Below are positions 9,118 to 18,064 of a stretch of DNA of 64,000 bases, one piece after another. Under the pieces are notes generated by a model. It was not told the origin of the DNA and did not search any database. It saw nothing but the letters and a program-made list of their open reading frames with translations. A program made the translations under genes and the position numbers. The stretch comes from Lysobacterales bacterium. Its GTDB lineage: Bacteria; Pseudomonadota; Gammaproteobacteria; Xanthomonadales; SZUA-36. The stretch is taken from NCBI GenBank assembly GCA_021648125.1, contig JAKITK010000005.1, forward strand, positions 31,676 through 95,675, given 5' to 3'. Each line of letters starts with the position of its first letter. Within the stretch, counting starts at the first letter, position 1.

Positions 9118-9451
9118 GCTGCTGCTCCTGCTGTGATTCGTTGCGAAAATTAGCCTGTAATTATGCTCGATTTTGCCGCATTTTGATAGTTGGACAGGGT
9201 TCTATTGGTGGAATTCTGGTTTATAGGACTGAATTGTGCTGAAAGTTGCTGGAATTTGGTGTTTTGGTTGTTGTATTTTTTTGTGACTCGGAATCGTTCT
9301 GCTAGGGGTAGGGCGCAGGAGCTTTGACTCATGAGTGATGTTTATGTGTGATAGGATCGTGGCGTGGTGTGTTGAATTAGGTTCTGTTTGGTCGGTGATG
9401 GTACTGACCCAGTATTCTGTATATCATACCGTTAGGCTCAAAAGAGGAATC
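9118..9451. other. Spacer upstream of acnA and a small membrane gene
   Basis: Divergent spacer containing the acnA ribosome site and presumably both promoters. No gene or strong repeat seen; an open frame beginning at 9335 merely extends the small membrane protein upstream without a start signal. Confidence 0.4.
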
Positions 9452-9739
9452 ATGGAAAATACAATAATTAATTGGTTGTCACAGGCTCTAATAATATTAA
9501 TGTTTGTGGGCGTAGTCGTAATATACGGTGAACGCCTGTATTCAAGAAGGGGAGTTGGTGCTCGTGCTATTCAAATAACAGGTGTCGTACTAATCATACC
9601 TTTAATAGGTATTCTTTCATTACATGACATACTTGAAAAACAAACAACGGCTACCTTGATAGGTGCACTAACTGGTTATTTGCTTTCAGGTGTTGGATCA
9701 TTTGAGGTAACTAATAAGAAAGAGAATGGTAGTAAATAA
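9452..9739 (+). CDS. Small two-TM membrane protein, unknown
   Basis: 95 residues starting at the ATG preceded by AAGAGGA (9442-9448). Predicted membrane helices near residues 6-26 (LSQALIILMFVGVVVIYG) and 36-55 (ITGVVLIIPLIGILSL), and a weaker one at 66-85 (TLIGALTGYLLSGVG), then a charged tail. No family recognised. It lies in an AT-rich stretch of small unknown genes with no homologous neighbours. Confidence 0.55.
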   Translation: MENTIINWLSQALIILMFVGVVVIYGERLYSRRGVGARAIQITGVVLIIPLIGILSLHDILEKQTTATLIGALTGYLLSGVGSFEVTNKKENGSK

Positions 9740-10055
9740 AAAATCTTAAGAGAATGATACATAGCAGGCACCCAGTGAACAAACTACTGCGCACTGGGCC
9801 TGTACTTCTTAAAACAGAAAACGCTGGACAAGCACGCCATGGCCGCTTCAGCGACGCACTTCAATTTATTTTAGATCATGAACTACATCGGGCTTTTGTG
9901 TTATTGAACCCAATCCTATACTCTGATGAGAGCTTTAGATCGTCGTGGGTTGAGAAGTAAATGACAAGGATAAATGATTGTAATGATGTGCTGCAAAACC
10001 CCCATCTTAAAGACAACAAATAAAATGAAATCAGAACAACTCAAACAAAAAGATA

Positions 10056-10346
10056 ATGGAATTGGATGCACAAGTACTGCAAAACGAACTTGATGCTCTG
10101 CGACTTCAATCTATTATTTCCAAAGGTGTGATAACGATAAATAAAAAATCGTCAGCTGGGAAGCAGCAGTACCAAGTGAATAATAAAACCTTTGCTGATC
10201 ATGCTCAAGCTCAAGAGTATCTTGAGCAAATGGAAAAAACCATTGAACAGCTAAATGAACACTCTGTGGATTGTATTCGTGAAATGATGGGGGTTAATAA
10301 AAGCCTCGAGCAAAAAGCCACTTTAGAAACGCCAAGTAATCAATAG
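10056..10346 (+). CDS. Small charged helical protein, unknown
   Basis: 96 residues, mostly predicted helix with coiled-coil character (VLQNELDALRLQ near the start; EYLEQMEKTIEQLNEH around 60-75). No ribosome site is obvious at this ATG, and no family was recognised. Codon use looks coding and no overlapping frame competes. Possibly an accessory gene in the 9.4-10.6 kb stretch, which also holds a weak open frame (9754-9960) and a CCCAGTG/CACTGGG inverted repeat (9771-9798). Confidence 0.4.
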   Translation: MELDAQVLQNELDALRLQSIISKGVITINKKSSAGKQQYQVNNKTFADHAQAQEYLEQMEKTIEQLNEHSVDCIREMMGVNKSLEQKATLETPSNQ

Positions 10347-10562
10347 AAACATGCAACAATGGGTGACTAGACATCACTATGCCAACCAGTATTTAAGGGC
10401 GGCGAATTAGCCAAATCCGGAATCTGGGTGGCGGTACTAATTTCGAAAATGCCGTTTATATATCCGGGATGAGGAGATGGCCATTTCGGGTGACGAGCTT
10501 ACCTTCGAGATACAAAAGTGACGCTTTATATATAAAAAATCAGCAGGCTTGTATTCCGAAAA

Positions 10563-10584
10563 TATGTGCGCTAATATGCACACA
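10563..10584. promoter_or_regulatory. Operator-like palindrome over the arsR start
   Basis: TATGTGC (10563-10569), 6 bp, then ATGCACA (10576-10582): an imperfect palindrome reaching the ArsR-type start codon. A related site lies before the next gene (10938-10955). Autoregulation is inferred. Confidence 0.5.
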
Positions 10585-10907
10585 TGAGTACAGAGCGTGC
10601 AGTGGCAAAAATTCTAAATGGGTTAGATACCGATTTCGTCAAAGCGTTTAGCGAACCGGCGCGCGTGGAAATACTCAAGCACCTTATCGCCTACGGCCCC
10701 AGTGATGTCAAAACTTTGGCCCAGAGAATGCCGCAAGATCGTTCAGTTATCTCTCGACATCTGTCGGTTATGCATAAAGCTGGTCTACTCAATCACAGAA
10801 AGGAGGGCAGACACGCCGTTTACACAGTAGACGGTAAGGAGACACTTAGGATGGTCGAGAGCTTAACCCAAACTATTCGGAAATGCTTAGCGTTGGAATG
10901 CTGTTAA
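10584..10907 (+). CDS. ArsR-family transcriptional regulator
   Basis: 107-residue winged-helix repressor. The HTH spans about residues 40-70 (VKTLAQRMPQDRSVISRHLS, HKAGLLNHRKEGRHAVY), the classic ArsR pattern. It ends CLALECC, three cysteines (101, 106, 107) that could sense metal or thiol-reactive compounds, although the usual helix-3 metal motif (ELCVCDL) is absent. No Shine-Dalgarno is visible before the ATG and the operator-like palindrome touches the start, so the mRNA may be leaderless. Its likely target is the fatty-acid hydroxylase-type gene 70 bp downstream. Confidence 0.85.
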   Translation: MSTERAVAKILNGLDTDFVKAFSEPARVEILKHLIAYGPSDVKTLAQRMPQDRSVISRHLSVMHKAGLLNHRKEGRHAVYTVDGKETLRMVESLTQTIRKCLALECC

Positions 10908-10937
10908 GTTATATTTTTTATGTACAATTAGTGCGTT

Positions 10938-10957
10938 TATGTGCATAAATGCATATT
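10938..10957. promoter_or_regulatory. Second ArsR operator-like palindrome
   Basis: TATGTGCATAAATGCATATT, sharing TATGTGC and ATGCA with the site over the arsR start (spacing 4 instead of 6 bp). It lies 40 bp before the hydroxylase start, a normal operator position. Confidence 0.5.
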
Positions 10958-10977
10958 GATAATTATTGGAGATTTTA

Positions 10978-11784
10978 ATGGAACATCTTGACACCGTTAT
11001 CGTAGTCGGATTATTCGCCGTGTTTTTGCTGGCCGAACACTTGGCCGGTATCAGCCGCCATCAATCGCGGGCAAAGGAGGAGCATCTCATTGACTTTGTA
11101 AGTCTGATGCAACTAGGGCTGATTAAACCAGCGGTGCTGATTATTGCTTTCTTACTGACCGGCTTGCTATTCCCAGAGAGTCGCAACAGTCTTGCCGAAA
11201 TCCCGTTCTGGCTGGGCTTCCTGCTGGTGTTCTTACCGGATGACTTTTTGCATTACTGGATACACCGCTTGGCGCACCGCTGGCCGCGCCTGTGGCCGCT
11301 TCATCGCACCCATCACACGCCGACTGTATATCAGGTATCTATAGCCTTTCGTGAAAATTGGCTCTGGTTCTGGGTAATGCCGGGGTTCTGGTGGATGGGA
11401 GCTATGACCTATTTCGGACTATTTGAGCAGGTGGTACTGTCAGCGACCGTTATAGGAGTCCACAATGTCCTCCTGCATACCGGTTTTAAAGCCGATAGAT
11501 CCCTGTACCAAAACGGCCCAACAAAACGCCTAGTTCGTGGCTTCGAATACCTGGTGAATACACCTTCTTTGCATCGTGGCCATCACGGTCTTGGTAACAA
11601 CGGAGTACCTTCAGGAAATTTCGCGCAGACCTTATTTATCTGGGATGTTCTATTCGGAACTGCGGTCTTCCAGGACTCAAGGGTTCCGGAACGATACGGC
11701 ACCGTAAATCCGGATTCAATGCGCCAGCCTTGGTACTACCAGCTTTGGTGGCCGCTAGCTAGGAAGCGGAAAATGGAGTCGTAG
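10978..11784 (+). CDS. Fatty acid hydroxylase / sterol desaturase family protein
   Basis: 268-residue integral membrane di-iron oxygenase. The His clusters are present: H92-x3-H96-x3-H100, H109-x2-H112-H113 (HRTHH) and H199-x2-H202-H203 (HRGHH), with H162 and H167 between. Four hydrophobic segments surround them. The start is ATG 10978, with TTGGAG 6 bases upstream; an upstream TTG is less likely. Bacterial members act on lipids, carotenoids or sterol-like molecules; the substrate here is unknown. Its position behind an ArsR gene with matching operators suggests it is induced by a compound the regulator senses. Confidence 0.85.
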   Translation: MEHLDTVIVVGLFAVFLLAEHLAGISRHQSRAKEEHLIDFVSLMQLGLIKPAVLIIAFLLTGLLFPESRNSLAEIPFWLGFLLVFLPDDFLHYWIHRLAHRWPRLWPLHRTHHTPTVYQVSIAFRENWLWFWVMPGFWWMGAMTYFGLFEQVVLSATVIGVHNVLLHTGFKADRSLYQNGPTKRLVRGFEYLVNTPSLHRGHHGLGNNGVPSGNFAQTLFIWDVLFGTAVFQDSRVPERYGTVNPDSMRQPWYYQLWWPLARKRKMES

Positions 11785-12389
11785 CGATCAAAACCACTTG
11801 AGCACTACCGGGGGGGATTGAGGTATTAACCTAGACTTCAAATAGGCGATTCGCCTGTATTTTGAAGGCATGAGTCGGCAAGCTATTTCTCGAATAGTTG
11901 GCATCCACCCTTCGACGCTCGGTTTTTGCATGCCGCGCATGCCGCTTCCGAGTTTCTATATTGTACACTTGGAAATTGGGAACAGGGAACAGGGAAGAGC
12001 TAAACCCAGAGCACAAGCCGTAGCCTTGATTATGATGGTATCGGTAATTTCCGGATACCCATGATGCTCTGGTTTGCGCAAATGTTAGTTCAGCAATCGA
12101 TTTTCGTTAAAAAATTGTAATCAAATGTGTGTGAAATCCTGATATAATCATGCGGGTCGGCTGTTAAGTTGACTTAGAGAGGGATGTTAAAAATCAATAG
12201 GATAGATGGGATTGTTTGAGAATTCATAGAGATGCAAAGGTTTGTTAAAGTGTTTTGTCTTCATTGTCTGCTAAGAAAACCGTAAGAAATTTGTTTTTAC
12301 ACCCTGTAAGTTTTAATTGATATAAGTTTTTTAAAGAATAAAAGCTATTTAACCTTTATAAAATAAGATTTAACCCAGAGGAGATATCC
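11785..12389. other. 605-bp spacer before the Oar-like receptor
   Basis: Holds an IS1-like transposase scrap (11846-11920), a GGGAACAGGGAACAGGGA mini-repeat near 11978-11995 and the AT-rich leader of the receptor gene, with TATAAT at 12143-12148 but no convincing -35 partner. A ribosome site (GAGGAG, 12379-12384) precedes the receptor ATG. No intact gene. Confidence 0.5.
11846..11920 (+). pseudogene. Transposase HTH remnant (IS1-like)
   Basis: 25 in-frame residues (AIRLYFEGMSRQAISRIVGI, then HPSTL) match the helix-turn-helix of IS1/InsA-type transposases (A-[IV]-RLY-x-EG-x-S-x-x-AI-x-R-x-x-G). A TAG precedes them, and after the Leu the similarity stops. Only about 75 bp survive. An IS30-type HTH is the alternative. 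Confidence 0.45.
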
Positions 12390-15300
12390 ATGCACACAAA
12401 GACCCGAATTTGGTTTTCGGTACTAGCACTGATACTAATGGTGGCTATTTCACCTGCAGTAATTGCGCAGGTAACGACTTCAACAATTAAAGGCTATGTT
12501 TACGATGAGGGCGGTGATTTACTCAGCGGAGCCTCCGTTGTTGTTAAAGACATGCGTACCGGTAAAGAGCGTACCTACCTAACCAACTCCAGTGGCGTTT
12601 TTCTTGCCACCAGACTAGCGGTTGGTGGGCCTTATCAGGTCGTGGTTAACAACACCAAGTCGGTACTCGTGAATTCTGTTTCACTCGGTGATATCTACAA
12701 CCTACAAATTAACCTGCAAGAAGAAATGACCATGGAAGAAGTTGTGGTCGTAGGTCAGTCTGCAACAATGGTAGATGTTGCCGCTGGTCCTTCCGCAGTT
12801 TTCTCCTTTGAAGATATCAGCAAATCAGTTGCCTTCAATCGTGATATTATTGATGTATATAGTATTGACCCACGAGTGAATGTGGATGACGCAAATGGTG
12901 GTGCCGCAGTCAACTGTGCAGGTAAAAACCCTCGCTTTAATAGCGTAACCCTCGATGGTGTTAGCCAGAATGACCGCTTTGGTCTGAACTCCAACGGTTA
13001 CTCAACCGCTGTGGGCATGCCATTTCCTTTTGATGCTATTCAGCAAATTGCGGTAGAACTAGCACCTTTTGATGTAACTTATGGCGGTTTTTCTGCTTGT
13101 AGCATTAATGCGGTAACCAAAACCGGTACTAACGAATGGTCCGGTGGCGCTTTCTATGAATACACCAGTGACGAACTACGCGGTGACTCACTGACTGTTA
13201 AGGGCGAAAAAATTGGCCTCGGTGGCCCTGGTTTTAGTGAAGGCAAATATGGCTTCCATATTGGTGGCCCCATCATTGCAGACAAGTTGTTTATTTTTGG
13301 CGCTTATGAAAAATCAGATGCGCCTGTCTTTCTGGCTCGTGGTCCTGCTGGATCCGGTATCGGTGAAGTTCGTGATTGGTTAAGCCAAGAAGACTTTGAC
13401 CGGATAGATGCTATTGCCCGGGATGTATATGGTTATGAAACAGGTGGTGCGCCTGGTGATGGTGCTCAGGAAACTGAAAAGTACATGTTGCGCCTAGACT
13501 GGAATATCAACGACGACCATACCGCATCATTTATCTATAACTACTTTGATGGTTTCCAAGATCGTAGTGCAGATGGTGATGATGACGAATTTGAATTTGC
13601 GGGTCATTTTTATGTAAAAGGCGCGGAGTCTGAAACCTTTACTGCGAAATTAGCTTCTCAGTGGACGGATGCATTCTCAACTGAGTTCTTTTTCAGCAAC
13701 AACACAATGAATGATTCGCAGATAACCGTTGGTGATCCTGGTTTTGCTGATATGCAAATTAATATTAACCGAGATACTATATATCTGGGCGCAGATGATT
13801 CCCGCCAGGCCAATAATTTAAACACCGAGTCGCAATTCTTCAAAATTACTGGCCAGTATTTGGTGGGCAACCATGTAATTACTGCCGGCTTTGAACAAGA
13901 GTCGCTGGATATATTTAATATTTTTGTACAACAATCAAGAGGTGGTGAATACGATTTCTTCGATGATACTTCCAATACTCCTAATCCTCCGCATTGTGCA
14001 GCCTTATCTGCTCAAGGCCGTTTCGATGATTCTGAATGTAATATGACGGGTATTGATCGCTTCGAGTTAGGTCGCCCAAGCCGTATTTATTACGGTAGCG
14101 CCGGTGGTACCAATGTTGCCACTGACGCAGCTGCATCATTCACTAATACACAGAACAGCGTATACATCCAGGATGAGCTTTACTTCCCGTCGCAAGACCT
14201 CTCTATTGTTTTCGGCCTGCGTTATGACTGGTTTCAAACCGACGATGCACCCAATTACAATGCAGCCTTTAGTGAGGCCAACGGGATTCGCAATGATGCA
14301 ACCGTTGATGGCATAGATTTGCTGCAACCTCGTTTCGGCTTTACTTGGGGTGCGGCAGATGATATTTCGGTCCGTGGTGGTTTTGGTCTGTATTCAGGCG
14401 GCAACCCGAATGTTTGGATATCTAATTCATATAGCAACGATGGCCTGACAAATGTTCAGTTACAACTGCGTAACTTCGATGGCTCAGGCTCTATACTTGA
14501 CGGTAGTATTCCGTTGGTTGGTAATGGTTTGCCTGGTTATGCCGTACCGCAAATACTATTTGATGAGGTAGGCGCTGTAACACCTGCGAATGGTAGCACC
14601 AGTCGTTTGGCTTTGATTGACCCTAACTTCAAGCAACCGGCTGAATGGAAAGTCGCGTTAGGTGTTACTTGGGATATGCCATGGTATGACATTCAGGTAG
14701 ATTTCGATTACCTGCATACCCGCACTGTTGATGCAGCGATTTATGTTGATCTGTCGCAGTCTATTGTAGGTGAAACTATTATCGGTCAGCCGATTTATGC
14801 CTACAGCAATCATGGGCGCGATAACTTTATGCTGACTAATTCAAGTCGTACTGCAGTTAGCAATATATTCTCCACGGTTCTGCGCAAAGAGTTTGAAAAT
14901 GGACTTGATTTGATGTTTGGTTATGCCTTTACACAGGCAGAAGATGTTTCACCAATGACCAGTTCAACAGCCGGTTCAAATTTCTCTAATGTAGCCCTGA
15001 ATGATATTAACGATCCAATGCCTGCGACATCCAACTACGAAGTACCGCATCGTTTCACCCTGCGTACTACTTGGGGTCACTACTTCTTCAAAGATCTGGA
15101 AACCCGAGTTTCCATGTTCGCCTTCACTAAATCAGGACAGCCGCAGAGCTATGTAATGGGTAGTGGCGACCTTGAAGGTAATGGTCGCTTCGGACGGCAT
15201 CTGTTGTATGTACCAACCGGGCTTAATGACAGCAATGTTGTCTTCGCAGATACCTTTGATGTGAACGCGTTCTTCGCTTTTGTTGAGAAAGAAGGTCTGA

Positions 15301-15617
15301 GCAGTGGTCTAACCGATCGCAACGGTCAGTATGCCAGTTGGTCAACTCGCTTTGACTTGCGTATAGATCAGGAAGTACCACTCTTTGGTAATACTAAAGG
15401 TCGTGTGTTTGTGAAGGTATATAACCTGGGCAATCTTATTGATGACAGCTGGGGGCTGGTGAATGATGCACAGTTCTTCTCCGTGCAGGTTGTAAACTCC
15501 AGTGTTAACGATGCTGGCCAGTATGTGTTCGAACGCTTTAATGACCGCAGCATCAATAATTTGCTAGAGAATCGTTCATTGTGGACAATTCGCATGGGTT
15601 TAGAAGTTAACTTCTAA
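12390..15617 (+). CDS. Oar-like TonB-dependent outer membrane receptor
   Basis: 1075-residue outer membrane protein. Signal peptide at 1-26 (LALILMVAISPAVIAQ), carboxypeptidase-regulatory-like beta-sandwich at about 30-110 (TSTIKGYVYDEGGDLLSGAS), a plug region (MEEVVVVGQ near 114, RFNSVTLDGVSQND near 180, SACSINAVTKTGTNEWSGG near 235) and a long beta-barrel ending in Phe (RMGLEVNF), the usual assembly signal. The order matches the Oar/CirA-like class that imports large substrates using TonB energy. It is a single gene with a long upstream leader and a strong terminator. The cargo cannot be inferred. Confidence 0.9.
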   Translation: MHTKTRIWFSVLALILMVAISPAVIAQVTTSTIKGYVYDEGGDLLSGASVVVKDMRTGKERTYLTNSSGVFLATRLAVGGPYQVVVNNTKSVLVNSVSLGDIYNLQINLQEEMTMEEVVVVGQSATMVDVAAGPSAVFSFEDISKSVAFNRDIIDVYSIDPRVNVDDANGGAAVNCAGKNPRFNSVTLDGVSQNDRFGLNSNGYSTAVGMPFPFDAIQQIAVELAPFDVTYGGFSACSINAVTKTGTNEWSGGAFYEYTSDELRGDSLTVKGEKIGLGGPGFSEGKYGFHIGGPIIADKLFIFGAYEKSDAPVFLARGPAGSGIGEVRDWLSQEDFDRIDAIARDVYGYETGGAPGDGAQETEKYMLRLDWNINDDHTASFIYNYFDGFQDRSADGDDDEFEFAGHFYVKGAESETFTAKLASQWTDAFSTEFFFSNNTMNDSQITVGDPGFADMQININRDTIYLGADDSRQANNLNTESQFFKITGQYLVGNHVITAGFEQESLDIFNIFVQQSRGGEYDFFDDTSNTPNPPHCAALSAQGRFDDSECNMTGIDRFELGRPSRIYYGSAGGTNVATDAAASFTNTQNSVYIQDELYFPSQDLSIVFGLRYDWFQTDDAPNYNAAFSEANGIRNDATVDGIDLLQPRFGFTWGAADDISVRGGFGLYSGGNPNVWISNSYSNDGLTNVQLQLRNFDGSGSILDGSIPLVGNGLPGYAVPQILFDEVGAVTPANGSTSRLALIDPNFKQPAEWKVALGVTWDMPWYDIQVDFDYLHTRTVDAAIYVDLSQSIVGETIIGQPIYAYSNHGRDNFMLTNSSRTAVSNIFSTVLRKEFENGLDLMFGYAFTQAEDVSPMTSSTAGSNFSNVALNDINDPMPATSNYEVPHRFTLRTTWGHYFFKDLETRVSMFAFTKSGQPQSYVMGSGDLEGNGRFGRHLLYVPTGLNDSNVVFADTFDVNAFFAFVEKEGLSSGLTDRNGQYASWSTRFDLRIDQEVPLFGNTKGRVFVKVYNLGNLIDDSWGLVNDAQFFSVQVVNSSVNDAGQYVFERFNDRSINNLLENRSLWTIRMGLEVNF

Positions 15618-15634
15618 ACTAGAGTTATTTAGAT

Positions 15635-15674
15635 AAAAAACCAGCCCTCGTATACGGGGGTTGGTTTTTTTTTT
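15635..15674 (+). terminator. Rho-independent terminator of the Oar-like gene
   Basis: AACCAGCCCTCG pairs with CGGGGGTTGGTT around a TATA loop and is followed by ten T. An A run on the left gives some bidirectional strength. A 16-bp palindrome (TAGAAGTTAACTTCTA) covers the last codons just before it. Confidence 0.85.
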
Positions 15675-15765
15675 GCGATAAATATAGTCATTATCTACTG
15701 TGCGGGCAAATAAATTGGAGTATGCTTTGCCATCGATAAAGTTATATATAAATAGAGAATAATTA

Positions 15766-17133
15766 ATGGAAGCTGTAACCACCCAAGTTTATCCCGCCGG
15801 TCTACTCAACACCCTTTCCTACATAGAAGTAAAACGACTGCAACATGCCAGTGCCGGAGAGCAAAAAGATTTGCTACGCCGTTGTGCACTTGCCGTTTTG
15901 ACCAGCGGTAGCTCTTCTGATGATGCCGAAGCTATGCTGGCTTTGTACCGCGAATTTGAACTCGATGTTATTCACACCAATCGTGGTATACGCCTGGACA
16001 TGAAAAATGCCCCCGGCATTGCTTTTGTCGATGGCAAAATAATTGAGGGTGTCCGCGAGCTTTTATCTGCAGTTTTGCGTGATATTGTCTATCACGATAT
16101 TGAAATGTGTGAAGGTGGGCGTTATCAAGAAACCGACTCTGAAAGCATTACCAGCGCAGTGTTTGAAATACTTCGCAATGCCGGTGCAATGATTCCTAAT
16201 ACCGACCCGAATCTTGTGGTTTGCTGGGGTGGTCATTCGATTAAACGGGTGGAATACGACTACACCAAGATCTGTGGTTATGAAATGGGTTTGCGCGGTT
16301 TGAATATTTGTACCGGCTGTGGACCCGGGGCAATGAAAGGACCGATGAAAGGTGCGACTATCTCGCACGGTAAGCAACGCCTCGCACCGGGCCGTTATAT
16401 TGGTATTACCGAACCGGGCATTATTGCCGCAGAAAGCCCAAACCCAACCGTTAACGAACTCATTATTATGCCCGATATTGAAAAGCGACTGGAAGCTTTT
16501 GTGCGCCTCGGTCACGGTATTGTGGTATTTCCCGGAGGGGTGGGCACAGCGGAAGAAATACTCTATTTATTGGGAATTTTAATGCACCCTGATAATGAGG
16601 GTATTCCCTTTCCGTTAGTTTTTTCTGGCCCGGCTTCAGCCGCAGCCTACTTTGAACAAATTGATGAATTTATTGTGCACGCACTCGGTGAGGAAACCCG
16701 TGAGTATTATCAAATTATTATTGACGACCCGCAGGCGACTGCGGTGGCGATGTCAACTGGTATCGAAAAAGTAAAGGCTTATCGGAAAAAACGTGGTGGC
16801 GCTTATTATTTCAATTGGGGCTTACATATCGATATCGATTTCCAACAGCCGTTCATACCCGATCATGAGCACATGGCTGCACTGAATCTGTTCCGCGACC
16901 AGGCGCCACATCTGTTGGCAGGGAATTTACGCAAGGCATTTTCTGGGATTGTTGCCGGCAATGTTAAGCCGGTAGGTATTGCTTCTATTCGCGAACATGG
17001 AAAATTTGAAATTAGTGGTGAGCCGGCACTAATGAAATTACTGGACACCTTGCTGCAGGCATTTGTGGCTCAAGATAGGATGAAAATGCCCGGCACAATG
17101 CCCTACGAGCCGTGTTACAAAGTAATAGCGTAG
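15766..17133 (+). CDS. ppnN: Pyrimidine/purine nucleotide 5'-monophosphate nucleosidase
   Basis: 455 residues, matching E. coli PpnN (YgdH, 454). This LOG-family enzyme hydrolyses nucleoside monophosphates to ribose-5-phosphate and a free base, and is known to be tuned by (p)ppGpp. The LOG signature FPGGVGTAEE is at 255-264, with a preceding GCGPGAMKGPMKGA (184-197) phosphate/nucleotide-binding loop. The family's N- and C-terminal flanking domains are present. Stand-alone gene after a strong terminator; it converges on the secreted protein at 17153 across a degenerate GTGGGCAT repeat. Confidence 0.93.
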   Translation: MEAVTTQVYPAGLLNTLSYIEVKRLQHASAGEQKDLLRRCALAVLTSGSSSDDAEAMLALYREFELDVIHTNRGIRLDMKNAPGIAFVDGKIIEGVRELLSAVLRDIVYHDIEMCEGGRYQETDSESITSAVFEILRNAGAMIPNTDPNLVVCWGGHSIKRVEYDYTKICGYEMGLRGLNICTGCGPGAMKGPMKGATISHGKQRLAPGRYIGITEPGIIAAESPNPTVNELIIMPDIEKRLEAFVRLGHGIVVFPGGVGTAEEILYLLGILMHPDNEGIPFPLVFSGPASAAAYFEQIDEFIVHALGEETREYYQIIIDDPQATAVAMSTGIEKVKAYRKKRGGAYYFNWGLHIDIDFQQPFIPDHEHMAALNLFRDQAPHLLAGNLRKAFSGIVAGNVKPVGIASIREHGKFEISGEPALMKLLDTLLQAFVAQDRMKMPGTMPYEPCYKVIA

Positions 17134-17153
17134 GGTGGGAAAAATGCCCGCCT
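17134..17153. repeat. Degenerate family-2 palindrome, copy 2
   Basis: GGTGGGAAAAATGCCCGCC, a mutated version of the GTGGGCAT palindrome, fills the 19-bp gap between the convergent ppnN and the next minus-strand gene. Confidence 0.45.
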
Positions 17154-17833
17154 TACGGTTTTTTAATGTAGGCGCGCACGGCTGATATTGGGATACCACG
17201 CGTATAAACCAGTGATTCTCCTTCATCTTTCATTTTTCGCTCGCGAATCATCCGAGCTTTTTCTTCGCTAAAAAGTTCGCTGCTATCTATTCTTGAACCG
17301 CTATCGGTGAAATGGTAGTTTTGTGCGAGCGCTAGTAGCTCAGCTGGCATTTGCACATTATCTATCGGCAGGCGTAAGACATACTGATTATCACTGCTGA
17401 CGGAAACCGGCAAGTAACAAACCGGGGTGAGCCCCCGGTAACGGATGAATTCTTCATGTTTTAAAAAAACTAAAAACCGGTTACCTTCCTGCCATAAATC
17501 GGTGTCGGGAAAATAACAGCGCTCGCCCTTAATGCCTTCATCATAAACCGTGAATTGCTCAAGTTCGCGATTACCTTTATATGTCATCAGCGGACGCATC
17601 CATGCAACACCTTTATTGGGAAATCCCCGTAGATATTCATAGCGGGTGTGGTTGAGCTGGGCTACCGCAACCATTTCGGCGTTGTGGATTAGCTCTTTAA
17701 ACAGAGGGGCTGGACTAAGCTCTGTGGCAGCGCCTGACTCTTCAACAACAGCGGTTTTTAGAGGTTCCAGTGCATAGCAGTTGAATGTGCTGAGAAATAG
17801 TACCGGAAGAAAGGTTTTCAATAAGTTATTCAT
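17153..17833 (-). CDS. Secreted protein of unknown function
   Basis: 226 residues with a clear signal peptide (LLKTFLPVLFLSTFNCYA, cleavage after about residue 21). The mature part is mixed alpha/beta and includes HTRYEYLRGFPNKGVAW and RFLVFLKHEEFIRYRGLTPV; no family was recognised. Probably periplasmic. It converges on ppnN, is monocistronic and has 230 bp to the divergent M2 peptidase. Confidence 0.65.
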   Translation of the reverse strand: MNNLLKTFLPVLFLSTFNCYALEPLKTAVVEESGAATELSPAPLFKELIHNAEMVAVAQLNHTRYEYLRGFPNKGVAWMRPLMTYKGNRELEQFTVYDEGIKGERCYFPDTDLWQEGNRFLVFLKHEEFIRYRGLTPVCYLPVSVSSDNQYVLRLPIDNVQMPAELLALAQNYHFTDSGSRIDSSELFSEEKARMIRERKMKDEGESLVYTRGIPISAVRAYIKKP

Positions 17834-18064
17834 GTCTACCCGGGTGTTATTAAGTATTACAAGAATAGCCTTTAATTAGCAGTGCGTCAGCTATTTGTCG
17901 GTTTAAATTTCAGATGGTTACTGTAAACCGGTTGTAATCCCATATCATTACATCTCAATCCTTGTTGCAGGGAAAATAAAATCGCTTTCTGCTAAACTAA
18001 ATCGTTATTTTTTGCGTGTTACAGCGTAGGCATGAATTCTATTCACAGCGTATAGGAAAAAACC

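Noticed and set aside
9335..9451. 39-codon upstream extension of the small membrane protein
   Set aside because: No ribosome site at 9335, whereas the ATG at 9452 has AGAGGA at the right distance.
9754..9960. 68-codon open frame in the unknown-gene stretch
   Set aside because: No ribosome site, unclear composition and no recognisable family; kept only as a mention.
16063..16515. 150-codon minus-strand open frame
   Set aside because: Antisense to ppnN, which is full length with conserved motifs.
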